Below are positions 51,657-60,114 of a stretch of 64,000 nt of DNA, in pieces. The position numbers were made by a program, and so were the translations under genes. The first letter of the stretch is position 1. Each line of letters opens with the position of its first letter. The stretch is from positions 36,789 to 100,788 of the forward strand of contig JAPOVK010000036.1 in assembly GCA_026708185.1 (NCBI GenBank), written 5' to 3'. This DNA is from Gammaproteobacteria bacterium. Lineage in GTDB: Bacteria > Pseudomonadota > Gammaproteobacteria > Pseudomonadales > Azotimanducaceae. Under the pieces are notes generated by a model that was not told where the DNA came from, did no database searches, and saw only the letters and a list, made by a program, of their open reading frames with translations.

Positions 51657-52258
51657 TGCTCCAACTCGTCGGTAGACGGGCCTTCGGCGCCGTGGCGGTA
51701 GCCTTTTGTTTGGCCGTCGTGCTCTTCATATACGTCGTTGATACCTATTTCCGCGACATCGGGCTTGCGAGGCAACTCGGCTTCGTGCTGTTTGCCTCTA
51801 CCGTTCTCAACGTGGTTCTCGCCGTGGCATTCAACTATGGCTGGCGTTGGCTCTGGCGGTGGATTCCCGCGCTTAACGACCTTCTGTTCCCCGACTGGAA
51901 CGGAACGTGGGACGTCGAGATCCATTGGCAATGGGAAGGAAAACAGGGGACGGTCGCCGCGGAGGCCGAGATCAAGCAGAGCTTGCTGAAACTGAGCATT
52001 GGTCTGCAATCGGAACGGTCGGATTCGGAGACATTGTCGGTCGTGGCTAGGAAGCACTCAGAGTCGGCTCGGCCGCATCTACACTATCTCTACGACGCAA
52101 AACCGACCGCAGGCTACCAAGACGACAATCCGGCGCATACTGGGGCTGCCATTCTCAAGCCCGATCTGGCTAGCAACGACATCTTGCGCGGGAACTACTT
52201 TACCGACCGAGCAAGCTCTGGTTACTACATCATGACGCGTCGGCACAACGCGCTTTGA
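51656..52258 (+). CDS. Two-TM beta-rich effector-like protein (Cap15/S-2TM-beta type)
   Basis: 200 residues from ATG 51656, whose first base is the last base of the upstream stop. Residues 10-31 and 40-61 are two membrane spans; a beta-rich domain follows with NDLLFPDWNGTWDVEIHWQW at 74-93, which matches the start of the Cap15 barrel (F-P-x-x-x-G-x-W), and ends with ILRGNYFTDRASSGYYIMTR. Cap15 proteins are CBASS effectors that bind a cyclic nucleotide through the barrel and disrupt the inner membrane. No CD-NTase is nearby; the coupled DisA_N-like protein is the only candidate signal partner. Base composition looks lower in G+C than the neighbours, hinting at transfer. Confidence 0.7.
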   Translation: MLQLVGRRAFGAVAVAFCLAVVLFIYVVDTYFRDIGLARQLGFVLFASTVLNVVLAVAFNYGWRWLWRWIPALNDLLFPDWNGTWDVEIHWQWEGKQGTVAAEAEIKQSLLKLSIGLQSERSDSETLSVVARKHSESARPHLHYLYDAKPTAGYQDDNPAHTGAAILKPDLASNDILRGNYFTDRASSGYYIMTRRHNAL

Positions 52259-52365
52259 CCGATGCTAGGTCGGGTCTGTCGCTAGTAGGCGATCCTTCTT
52301 GCACCGTGACGTCACCCACCGAACGCCGACTTCCTGGCGACCCTACGTGCGTTTGGCGGCTGTGC

Positions 52366-53916
52366 CTACGCCGCGAGCAGGGCCTTGGCTTCCTCGTAGA
52401 CCTTGTGCTCCTGGCCTAGGTGGATGATCGCCGCCGACTTGGCCGCAGCAGCCATGTGCAGCCAGCGATACGGCTCCCGGGTGGACTCGTACTCGTCCGC
52501 GATCGCTTGGAAATGCTTGAGCGCGTGCATCTCCGTGAAGTCGTCACGGCAAGCGATCTCGCCGAGGCGCTCGAAGTAGGCGGTCGCGTCGTAGCCGTTC
52601 TCGGCGTACTGGCGGGCGAGGGCCACCGTCTCCTTGACGCTGTCCGGGGCCACCGTCATGGCCACGCCGATCTTGCGCCAGTCGAGCCACGGCTGGCCCT
52701 CGATGCTCTCGACCACGGCATCGAGCAGGTCGGCCTGGCTTCTCGGTGGAAGTGCGGACGCTAGGTCGCCGTCGAGGTTCTCGCCCCAGTTAAGCAGGCG
52801 TTCGGCGAGCAGGACTTCGGGACCCGTGAACCCGGTGAGCAGGGCTTCGATCTTGTGCTTCAGGCTGACGCCTTCGGTGCGCAGCAGGTAGCGGCGGTTG
52901 GTCGTTCCGGTGTGCAGGTGCGAGTCCATCGGGTTGCCGTAGCTCGTCGAGATGTAGGCTGCGGCGGCCCCGACGGAGAGCGCCTCGCCCGCGCCCTCGA
53001 GGGACAGCCCTTCCGCCAACGCTTGGGCCATCGGTTCCATGTTGTCGAGATAGTTCTTGCTGCGCCCCATCTTGAGACCGAGGTCGCCGATGCGCGCCGT
53101 TTCGCCGGCATGGGTCGCTGCCGGAATGTCGGCTTCGAGCAGCTTGTAGTCGTCGATGAGTGCCTCGACCTGCGCGAAGTCGTAGCTGTTGCGGACCAGC
53201 CGGGAGGCGCGTCGGGCCTGGTAGCGCACGGCCGGTCGGAAGACCACGTCCGCCCACTGCCAGCCGATGCAGTCGAGGGCGCGGGCGCTGTACACCGGGA
53301 ACAGGAAGTTGTGGTCGTCGAGGCCGTTGCGGGCGACGGCGATGGGCAGAAGCTGATCGAGTGCCTCGCCGGGCGAGAGCCGTTCGAGCAGCCACAGGAA
53401 ATAATGTTCGGCGGCTGGTGGTGCGAGCGCCCGCAGGCTCTTGTGGAAGGCGCCCTTGGTGGCTTCGATGCTGTCGCTGCCGCGTCGCGCTTCGGTGGAC
53501 ATCCCCTCGGTGAGCTCCTCGTCGCTGATGTGGTAGCTGCCGATTTCCCCGGGCGTGCCTTCCATGGGCTCGATCGCGGGCATCAGGTAGGGACCCATCT
53601 GCGGCGAATGGACGTGGTTGTTGCACAACGCCGTGTGCTGGATGATGGGCAGGAAGCCGGTCTCGCCGGGGAGCCTTTTCGCGACGTTGTGGACGGCGTG
53701 CACGCCGCAGACCGGGTGCAGCGGACCGCCGTGGTGCTGCGGCGGCAACTCCGTGGACCGGACCACCGCCAACGTGCTTGCCGTCAGCAGCTCGGCCGGT
53801 GGCGTTCCCGCCCTCAGCTCGTTGTACGTCTCGGCGACGATGTCGGCCGGATCGGTCTCCTCCACCCAGCGCACGCGCGCCTCGACCTCGGGACGGAATT
53901 GCACGGGTTTGAACAT
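52366..53916 (-). CDS. Conserved hypothetical protein, His-rich N-terminal motif
   Basis: 516 residues from ATG 53916. I recognise no named family. The protein is soluble, mostly helical, and has a striking N-terminal segment ELPPQHHGGPLHPVCGVHAV and IIQHTALCNNHVHSPQMGPY with several His and Cys, reminiscent of a metal site. Later segments are DDHNFLFPVYSARALDCIGW, SYGNPMDSHLHTGTTNRRYL and FTEMHALKHFQAIADEYEST. The length and His clusters loosely recall questin-oxidase-like proteins, but that match is not supported. It stands alone on the minus strand. Confidence 0.75.
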   Translation of the reverse strand: MFKPVQFRPEVEARVRWVEETDPADIVAETYNELRAGTPPAELLTASTLAVVRSTELPPQHHGGPLHPVCGVHAVHNVAKRLPGETGFLPIIQHTALCNNHVHSPQMGPYLMPAIEPMEGTPGEIGSYHISDEELTEGMSTEARRGSDSIEATKGAFHKSLRALAPPAAEHYFLWLLERLSPGEALDQLLPIAVARNGLDDHNFLFPVYSARALDCIGWQWADVVFRPAVRYQARRASRLVRNSYDFAQVEALIDDYKLLEADIPAATHAGETARIGDLGLKMGRSKNYLDNMEPMAQALAEGLSLEGAGEALSVGAAAAYISTSYGNPMDSHLHTGTTNRRYLLRTEGVSLKHKIEALLTGFTGPEVLLAERLLNWGENLDGDLASALPPRSQADLLDAVVESIEGQPWLDWRKIGVAMTVAPDSVKETVALARQYAENGYDATAYFERLGEIACRDDFTEMHALKHFQAIADEYESTREPYRWLHMAAAAKSAAIIHLGQEHKVYEEAKALLAA

Positions 53917-53979
53917 GTCGCCTCCCTCATCTCCCGAGGCGATGGTAGCACCGAAGAGCCTTCGTCTACTCCGCCCGGC

Positions 53980-54720
53980 TTAAGTTCGCGGCGCTCGGGC
54001 GCGCATCGGCGTCGCGTTCCGGTCGACTTCGAACAGTCCGGTCTTCTCGAGGAGATCCGAGAGCTTGGCGCAGCCGTAGGTGCGCGAGTCGAAGTCCGGA
54101 TTCGCGGCGTGGATGTGGTTGCCGATCACGCTCAGTTGAATCCAGTCCTCTTCGTCCTGGCCGCGCATGGCGGCGCGGATCAACGGCACGGCCTTGGACG
54201 GCTGCAGCTTGCGCCGCGACTGGGCAGCCTTGGCGGCCTTCCCGTCTTCGAGGTCGTCCTCGAGCAGATTCTCCACGAAGATGAACCGCTTGCAGGCCTT
54301 GCGGAACGCTTCCGGCGTGTTCTCTCGGCCAATGCCGAAGACATCGAGACCCTGTTCGCGGATGCGGCTGGCGAGGCGGGTGAAGTCGCTGTCCGAGGAG
54401 ACTAGGACGAAGCCCTCGAAGCGGCCGGAGTGCAGGAGGTCCATGGCGTCGATGACTAGCGTGATGTCGGACGAGTTCTTGCCCTTGGTGTAGGCGAACT
54501 GCTGGTGCGGGAGTACGGCGAAGTTCTCGAGCTTCTTGTTCCAGCCACTCAATTGCTGGTTCGAGAAGTCGCCGTAGATCCGTCGGACGCTGGCTTCGCC
54601 GAGCGTCGCCACCTCCTCGAAGATCGCTTCGGTCCAGGCCGGCGAGGTGTTATCGGCGTCGATGAGTACGGCGAGGCGCGGGACGCTCGCAGGTACCGCG
54701 GAGTCGTTTGTGGACGTCAT
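53980..54720 (-). CDS. NYN-domain (LabA/DUF88) protein with OST-HTH-like tail
   Basis: 246 residues from ATG 54720; GTG 54750 would add ten residues and overlap the cytochrome stop. The NYN nuclease fold (PIN-like) shows LAVLIDADNTSPAWTEAIF with the first Asp, KGKNSSDITLVIDAMDLLHS with the acidic pair, and GFVLVSSDSDFTRLASRIRE with the SSDSDF motif. From about residue 165 a winged-helix (OST-HTH/LOTUS-like) domain follows: AVPLIRAAMRGQDEEDWIQL and YGCAKLSDLLEKTGLFEVDR. RNA binding or cleavage is expected. It lies at the end of the quinoprotein operon. Confidence 0.87.
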   Translation of the reverse strand: MTSTNDSAVPASVPRLAVLIDADNTSPAWTEAIFEEVATLGEASVRRIYGDFSNQQLSGWNKKLENFAVLPHQQFAYTKGKNSSDITLVIDAMDLLHSGRFEGFVLVSSDSDFTRLASRIREQGLDVFGIGRENTPEAFRKACKRFIFVENLLEDDLEDGKAAKAAQSRRKLQPSKAVPLIRAAMRGQDEEDWIQLSVIGNHIHAANPDFDSRTYGCAKLSDLLEKTGLFEVDRNATPMRARAPRT

Positions 54721-54743
54721 CGTGTCGCTCGAATCGCGGATGT

Positions 54744-55106
54744 TCAGCACTCGGGTGAAGAGTCCTTAATGTATGCCACCAGCCGCCAGATGTCTGCGTC
54801 GCCTTCGGGCAACTTGCCGCGGAAGCCGAGCATGGCGGTATTGGGCACGCCGTCGGCGATGGCGTCGAAGATCTCCTGGTCCGTGCCGTTGCCTTTGCGC
54901 CAGGTGCAGTCGAAGAGGTAGGGGGCAGCCCGCTCGACGGCGGGGCTGTGGCAGTAGCCCGCGCACGTGCCCACGAACAAGGCCTTGCCGCGCTTCAGGG
55001 CTTCGGCGTCCGCGCGGAAGGCGTCCGCCGGGGTGGAGGATCCGCATGCGCCGAGCAGCAGCGTCGTAGCGAGCGCGACGAGTCCGCTAATGCGGTTCGA
55101 TGGCAC
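54744..55106 (-). CDS. Lipoprotein c-type cytochrome with CX3CH haem motif
   Basis: 120 residues from GTG 55106. A lipobox TLLLGAC puts the lipidated Cys at about residue 21. The haem-binding motif reads GTCAGYCHSPAVE, with C48, C52, H53: three residues between the cysteines instead of two. The remainder, RAAPYLFDCTWRKGNGTDQE and PNTAMLGFRGKLPEGDADIW, is a class I cytochrome with a distal Met in NTAML. It overlaps the XoxJ-like gene by 20 bases and is the expected electron acceptor of the quinoprotein. Confidence 0.85.
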   Translation of the reverse strand: MPSNRISGLVALATTLLLGACGSSTPADAFRADAEALKRGKALFVGTCAGYCHSPAVERAAPYLFDCTWRKGNGTDQEIFDAIADGVPNTAMLGFRGKLPEGDADIWRLVAYIKDSSPEC

Positions 55107-55899
55107 GCAGCGCCTCCGGCGAATAGACCGACTCGAAGGGCGCGTGCGCTGGGACGCCGTGGTGCTCGAGGATCGCGTCGATCTCGGCGGTGAAGTTCGG
55201 CTCGCCGAAGACGCGATTGACGTCCATGAGCAGTGGGTCGTCGCGGCGAGTGGCGACGTGCTGGTTCCAACGCAGCACCGGGGGCGGTGCGAACGTCGTG
55301 GCTCGTGGGTCGTCCAGTTCGCTCAAGTCCGGGCCCCAGACCAGGCCGATGGACGCTTCTCCCGTCGCGACCGCGTGCGCGATGTCCCTCGTGGTCGGGC
55401 GCATGGACCAAGGCAGGCCCGCAGCGTCGATAGCGACGTGGGCGACGGAGTTCGCCATCACCGCGATGGTTCCCGGGGCCGGTTCGCCCCATTGCCAGGC
55501 CGCGGTCTCCGGTATGAGCTCGTAGGCCGCCCCGTAGTACGGGGTCGACAACTTAAGCGCCTGGCGATAGCCGCCGAGCGCCTCGACGCCGGGCACCGAC
55601 AGGAGGGCATCGCAGGCCTCGGCGAGCAACGGGCGGAAATTGAAGTCCGAGACCTCGTCGATCTCCCCGAGTTCGGGAAGCCATACGAGTTGAAGCGGTC
55701 GAGAAAGTGCCCTCGCGAGCAGCCGCGCGACGTCCACATCCAGGCCAGCGCTCTGATCGCGGTTCGAGCGGGGCGCGTCGTCGGAGGGCAGGCAGACGCG
55801 TAGCGCGGAAGGCTCGGCGGCGCTCGAGGTCTGGGCCGTAGCCCAAGCGGTCGTCGTCGCCAGCAGCACGATGGCGACGATTCGAGCGGCGGCGTTCAA
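55087..55899 (-). CDS. Periplasmic binding protein of XoxJ/MoxJ type
   Basis: 270 residues from TTG 55899, which overlaps the quinoprotein stop. A signal peptide ends near residue 28. The SBP_bac_3 fold is indicated by SALRVCLPSDDAPRSNRDQS, GLDVDVARLLARALSRPLQL, LLAEACDALLSVPGVEALGG and ALKLSTPYYGAAYELIPETA. In methylotrophs a similar protein (MoxJ/XoxJ) is encoded between the dehydrogenase and its cytochrome and assists maturation of the dehydrogenase. The position here is the same. Confidence 0.85.
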   Translation of the reverse strand: MNAAARIVAIVLLATTTAWATAQTSSAAEPSALRVCLPSDDAPRSNRDQSAGLDVDVARLLARALSRPLQLVWLPELGEIDEVSDFNFRPLLAEACDALLSVPGVEALGGYRQALKLSTPYYGAAYELIPETAAWQWGEPAPGTIAVMANSVAHVAIDAAGLPWSMRPTTRDIAHAVATGEASIGLVWGPDLSELDDPRATTFAPPPVLRWNQHVATRRDDPLLMDVNRVFGEPNFTAEIDAILEHHGVPAHAPFESVYSPEALRAIEPH

Positions 55900-57671
55900 T
55901 CGGGCAACGCGAATACGAACAGGTGGCCGCCTTCCGGTATGGCCGTCGGTCCCCCGGCGAACGCCACGAACGTGGTGTAGTTGCCGGAACCGATGGCGAC
56001 GTAGCTCTTGCCCTCGGCCTGGTAGGCCACCGGCTGGCTGCGCATGCCGCCGCCCATGCGGAACTTCCAGAGCAGCTCACCCGTGGCCGCGTCGAGAGCC
56101 AGCGCGAAGCCTTCCTGGTTACCGGTGAAGACGACGCCGCCGGCCAGTGACAAGGCGCCGCCCATCATCGGGTCGGCATCCATGTAGCGCCACTTCACCT
56201 CGCCTGTGTTGACGTCGATGGCGGAGACGTGACCGTGCGCGATGCCCTCTTCCACGTCGACGGGGATTGGCGTGCCCCCTAGGAACGCCTGGCCCTTCTG
56301 GAAGACGGTGATGCCCTTTTCGTAGTACTGGCAGGACTCGACGCTCGGGATGTAGGCGAGCTTGAGGTCGGGGTTGTAGGCGCCCGTCCACGCGCCGTTC
56401 ATGCCGCCCAGGTTGCTGGGGCAGACCCGGTAGTCGGGCTCCTCCACCGGGTTGGCCAGTTCGTTCACGATCGGCCGGCCATTCTCGTCCAGGGTCGCCC
56501 AGTTCAGCTCCTCGACATACACCGTGCCGTCGATGAACGCCCCGGTCGCCCGGTCGAGGATGTAGAAGAATCCGTTGCGGTTCGCCTGGACGATCGCGGA
56601 GATGGTCTCGCCGTCGCGCTCGACGTCGACGAGGAACAGTTGCGTATTACCGTCGTAGTCCCAGACGTCGTGCGGCGTGAACTGGAAATGCCACAAGCGC
56701 TCGCCGGTGTCCGGGTTGACCGCGAGGAGGCTGTTCGAATACAGGTTGTCGCCGGCGCGCAGATCGCCGTTCCAGTCGGGCGCCGGGTTGCCGGTGGTCC
56801 AGTACAGGATGTCGGTTTCCGGGTCGTACGCGCCGCTCGTCCAGGCGGGCGCGCCACCGGTCTTGTAGGAGTCCCCGGCCCACGTCTCGACGCCGGGCTC
56901 GCCTTCCTCGGGAATGGTGTAGTGCCGCCAGCGCAGTTCGCCGGTGGCGACGTCGTAGGCGTCGAAGAAGCCGCGCACGCCGTACTCGCCGCCGGCGATG
57001 CCGATGATGGCCATGTCCTTGACGATCATCGGCATGGAGGTGGCGCTGAAGCCGTCGGCGTAGTGGGCGAGCGTGGTCTCCCAGAGCACCTCGCCGGTCA
57101 GGCGGTTGAAGGCGACCATCTTGGCGTCCAGCGTTGCCATGAGGATGGTGTCGCCGGTGATGGCGACGCCGCGGTTGACGATACCGCAGCAGAGGCGGAG
57201 GTCGTCGGGCAGTTGGTGGTCGTAACGCCAATGCAGTTCGCCGGTGGCGGCGTTGAGCGCGAACAGGCGGTTGTTCGAGGAACTGACGTACATGACGCCG
57301 TCGTAGACGGTCGGCGAGACCTCGAACTGCTGAACTGTCCCGGTCGGGAATGCCCAGGCGACCTCGAGGCCCGCGACGTTGTCGACGTTGATGTCGTCGA
57401 TGGGCGAGTGGCGATAGTTGGCGTAGTTGCCGCCGTAGAGCAGCCATTTCTCGGTGTCGGCCGCACCGGCGAGCAGGTCGTCGTTGCTCACCGGACCGAG
57501 GCCGTTGCCGATGTTGCCGTCGCTCGTCCAATGGGTCGGCAACTCCGGCGCGTCGGCGACCTCGGCGGATGTCTCACCCTCTGCGGGTGCTTCGGTTCCG
57601 GTCTCCTGTGCCGGCTGGCAGGCGAACAACAGGCCGCACGCCGCCATAGACGCGAATTTCCCACGATGCAT
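55896..57671 (-). CDS. PQQ-dependent alcohol dehydrogenase, lanthanide type
   Basis: 591 residues from ATG 57671 with AGGAGGGAC upstream. The signal ends in a lipobox-like LLFAC (Cys18), so it may be membrane-anchored. The eight-bladed propeller has the vicinal disulfide CC at 161-162 and PQQ tryptophan-docking repeats (ALNAATGELHWRYDHQL, AYDVATGELRWRHY). The metal site reads Glu229 (GGEYG), Asn295 (TTGNPAP) and WDYDG at 337-341, where Asp338 is catalytic and Asp340 is the extra Asp found in lanthanide-dependent XoxF/PedH-type enzymes (calcium enzymes have Ala or Ser there). No cytochrome domain is fused. It heads an operon with a XoxJ-like protein and a cytochrome. Confidence 0.92.
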   Translation of the reverse strand: MHRGKFASMAACGLLFACQPAQETGTEAPAEGETSAEVADAPELPTHWTSDGNIGNGLGPVSNDDLLAGAADTEKWLLYGGNYANYRHSPIDDINVDNVAGLEVAWAFPTGTVQQFEVSPTVYDGVMYVSSSNNRLFALNAATGELHWRYDHQLPDDLRLCCGIVNRGVAITGDTILMATLDAKMVAFNRLTGEVLWETTLAHYADGFSATSMPMIVKDMAIIGIAGGEYGVRGFFDAYDVATGELRWRHYTIPEEGEPGVETWAGDSYKTGGAPAWTSGAYDPETDILYWTTGNPAPDWNGDLRAGDNLYSNSLLAVNPDTGERLWHFQFTPHDVWDYDGNTQLFLVDVERDGETISAIVQANRNGFFYILDRATGAFIDGTVYVEELNWATLDENGRPIVNELANPVEEPDYRVCPSNLGGMNGAWTGAYNPDLKLAYIPSVESCQYYEKGITVFQKGQAFLGGTPIPVDVEEGIAHGHVSAIDVNTGEVKWRYMDADPMMGGALSLAGGVVFTGNQEGFALALDAATGELLWKFRMGGGMRSQPVAYQAEGKSYVAIGSGNYTTFVAFAGGPTAIPEGGHLFVFALPD

Positions 57672-57736
57672 GGGGTCAGTCCCTCCTCTTAGCAGCCGCA
57701 GATTATGGCCCAGTTCGCGCCCGAACTTGACCCAGG

Positions 57737-58171
57737 CTACAGCACTAGTTTCGAAGCCTGGGCAACGCGCTGCGGCTCGACCTTCCAGACGTCGGACGTA
57801 TCGACGTAGATCTCGACCTGGTTGCCGTCGGGGTCGGCGAAGTACAGCGACTGGGTCACCTCGTGGTCGACCGGCGCGCTAGCGATCCCCTGCGCGTCGA
57901 GGTGTCCCTTGGCCTCCTTCAACTCGTGGAGCGAGTTGCCGATCTTGAACGCGACGTGCGCGAGTCCCACGGCCTTGTCGCCAGGACCTTCCGCATCCTC
58001 GCCGAGCGCCATGATGGCGAAGTCGTGGTGGTCGCCGAGGGAGAAGAACGTCATGGGCCCGCTCGTGCTCCGAGCGACGATGGGCAACCCGAGGACGCCG
58101 TTGTAGAAGGCCTCGGATCGGGCGATGTCCCGGACCTTGATGACCACGTGGCCAAGCGACTCGATCTGCAT
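57737..58171 (-). CDS. VOC family protein (catechol-dioxygenase/fosfomycin-type fold)
   Basis: 144 residues from ATG 58171. The fold and metal ligands are typical: IESLGHVVIKVRDIARSEAF with the first His, YNGVLGLPIVARSTSGPMTF, GLAHVAFKIGNSLHELKEAK with the second His, and SLYFADPDGNQVEIYVDTSD with the Glu. The complete set of metal ligands favours an active enzyme of extradiol-dioxygenase or glyoxalase type. A single gene, near the quinoprotein operon but separated by 65 bases. Confidence 0.88.
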   Translation of the reverse strand: MQIESLGHVVIKVRDIARSEAFYNGVLGLPIVARSTSGPMTFFSLGDHHDFAIMALGEDAEGPGDKAVGLAHVAFKIGNSLHELKEAKGHLDAQGIASAPVDHEVTQSLYFADPDGNQVEIYVDTSDVWKVEPQRVAQASKLVL

Positions 58172-58285
58172 GATGACCCTCCAAGCGTTCTTGGGTTGCG
58201 AACACTAGCACGCCCGCAACGGTCGGGCCTTGCCCGATGCGCCGCGGTGGCTTGTAATGGGCCGCGTGATTGGAGGGGATCTACC

Positions 58286-58567
58286 GTGAAGGCAATCTGG
58301 AACAGCCAAGTCGTTGCCGAGAGCGACGACACCGTGGTCGTCGAGGGCAACCACTACTTCCCGCGCGCGGCCATCGACGACGGTCTGCTGACCGCGAGCG
58401 AAACCACCACGTTCTGCCCGTGGAAGGGGACGGCGCACTACTACCACCTCTCGGTCGCAGGCGAGACCAACCCGGACGCGGTCTGGTACTACCCCGATCC
58501 GAAACCCGCCGCGGCCGAGATCGAGGGCCGCGTGGCGTTCTGGCACGGCGTCGAAGTGACCGCTTGA
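58286..58567 (+). CDS. DUF427 protein
   Basis: 93 residues from GTG 58286 with GGAGGGG upstream. The DUF427 pattern is complete: KAIWNSQVVAESDDTVVVEG, NHYFPRAAIDDGLLTASETT, FCPWKGTAHYYHLSVAGETN and DAVWYYPDPKPAAAEIEGRV. The family is a small compact fold of unknown function. Its stop overlaps the TTG of the transporter binding protein. Confidence 0.9.
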   Translation: MKAIWNSQVVAESDDTVVVEGNHYFPRAAIDDGLLTASETTTFCPWKGTAHYYHLSVAGETNPDAVWYYPDPKPAAAEIEGRVAFWHGVEVTA

Positions 58568-60114
58568 AGCCTCGCCGCGTCGGGCCGCTCGTCGCGGCGG
58601 CAGTACTCCTCGCGTTGGCAGCGCAAGGGGCGGAACGCACTGACGAGATCGTCGTGGCCTTCGGCGCGGAACCTCAGCAGGTCGATCCTACGCGCTCGTC
58701 GGCGGGCGTGGACGGCTACTACATGGACCTCTTCTACGAGAACCTGCTCGCCGTCACGCCGGACTTCGAGCGGGTCAACTGGCTTGCGGAGTCTTGGGAG
58801 GTCGTGGACGACGCCGACGGCTTGCGGATCGCGGTCAAGATCCGCGAAGGCGTCACCTTCCACAACGGCGATGAACTCACGGCGCACGACTACGCCTACG
58901 CCTTCGAGCGGCAAAGCGACCCGACGTCCCGCACCGCGGGACGTCTGCGCCATGTCGACGGCGTGCGAGTCCACGACGACTATCGCTTCGACATGGTCCT
59001 CGGCAGCCCCGACGGCTCCCTTGAACCGCTCAACCTGATCCTGGCGACGATTCCCCGCAAGTACTACGAGGAGGTGGGCGACGATGGCGTCCAGGTCCAC
59101 CCGATCGGCACCGGGCCGTGGAAGTTCGTGTCGCGCAAGGTGCGCGAGGAACTGGTGGTGGAACGCTTCGAGGATTATTGGAACCGGGACGCGATGCCGG
59201 TCGCGAAGCGTCTGCGCATCAAGATCATTCCGGAAGACACCACGCGCGTCGCCGCGTTCAAGACCGGCGCCGTGGATTGGATCGATGCTGTCCCGCCCGC
59301 GCAGGTCGAGGAATTCGAAGCGACCCCCGGCGTGCGGGTCGCTTCGCTGCCTGCACCGAACAACCTCTACGTGGCGCTGAACGCCATCGACGCGGGAAGT
59401 CCCTTTCGCTTCCCCAAGGTTCGCCAGGCGGCCGCGCACGCGGTGAATGTCGATGACATCGTCCAGTACGTCCTCTATGGACAAGGCATCCGCACCGCCC
59501 AACTCGCGCCCGGGACGCTCGGCTACGATCCCGCCCTCAAGCCCTATCCCTACGACCCGGCCCGCGCTCGTGAGCTCTTGGCCGAGGCCGGCTACCCGGC
59601 GGGTGTGAACGTCAACTGCTACAACCTGACGACCCCGCGCGAACCGTACTTCAAGGAAGTGGGCGAGACGATCTTCGCCTACCTGACCGAAGCGGGCATC
59701 CGCTGCCGCATCGTCCAGTTGGAGTACGGCGCCTGGATCAATCTCGGCCGCCGCGACGTGCGGCCGCACATGGACGGCATCATGAGCACCATGTGGGGCC
59801 AGGGCCTGCCGGGCGATCCCACCGACGCCTGGTCGGGCCATGTGCACACGACGGGAGACGGCTGGGGCTCGTATTCCTACGAATCGACGCCGCAACTGGA
59901 CGCCATGATCGAGACCCTGCGCACCACCATGGATCTCGAAACCCGCACCCGGCTGATCGAAGAGATCGCGCGCCTGAAGCACGAACTGGTCGCCGGGGGC
60001 TTGCCGACCTACCGGCCGATGATCACCCTGGCGTGGCGCGAGGGCGTCGACTTCGACCCGTGGCCAGCGGCGTTCTGGCGCTCGATGCGCGGCCTGCGCG
60101 GTGCTGAGCCATGA
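58564..60114 (+). CDS. Peptide/nickel-type ABC transporter substrate-binding protein
   Basis: 516 residues from TTG 58564. A signal peptide ends near residue 23 (LALAAQGAE). The SBP_bac_5 fold includes EPQQVDPTRSSAGVDGYYMD, GVTFHNGDELTAHDYAYAFE, PIGTGPWKFVSRKVREELVV, YWNRDAMPVAKRLRIKIIPE and the later VRQAAAHAVNVDDIVQYVLY. It captures oligopeptides or related solutes in the periplasm for the permease encoded next, which overlaps it by four bases. Confidence 0.9.
   Translation: MKPRRVGPLVAAAVLLALAAQGAERTDEIVVAFGAEPQQVDPTRSSAGVDGYYMDLFYENLLAVTPDFERVNWLAESWEVVDDADGLRIAVKIREGVTFHNGDELTAHDYAYAFERQSDPTSRTAGRLRHVDGVRVHDDYRFDMVLGSPDGSLEPLNLILATIPRKYYEEVGDDGVQVHPIGTGPWKFVSRKVREELVVERFEDYWNRDAMPVAKRLRIKIIPEDTTRVAAFKTGAVDWIDAVPPAQVEEFEATPGVRVASLPAPNNLYVALNAIDAGSPFRFPKVRQAAAHAVNVDDIVQYVLYGQGIRTAQLAPGTLGYDPALKPYPYDPARARELLAEAGYPAGVNVNCYNLTTPREPYFKEVGETIFAYLTEAGIRCRIVQLEYGAWINLGRRDVRPHMDGIMSTMWGQGLPGDPTDAWSGHVHTTGDGWGSYSYESTPQLDAMIETLRTTMDLETRTRLIEEIARLKHELVAGGLPTYRPMITLAWREGVDFDPWPAAFWRSMRGLRGAEP

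Noticed and set aside
51114..52258. Complete CBASS operon
   Set aside because: No CD-NTase, HORMA/TRIP13 or Cap2/Cap3 gene is present; only the effector-like protein and a DisA_N-like protein are found, so CBASS cannot be claimed.
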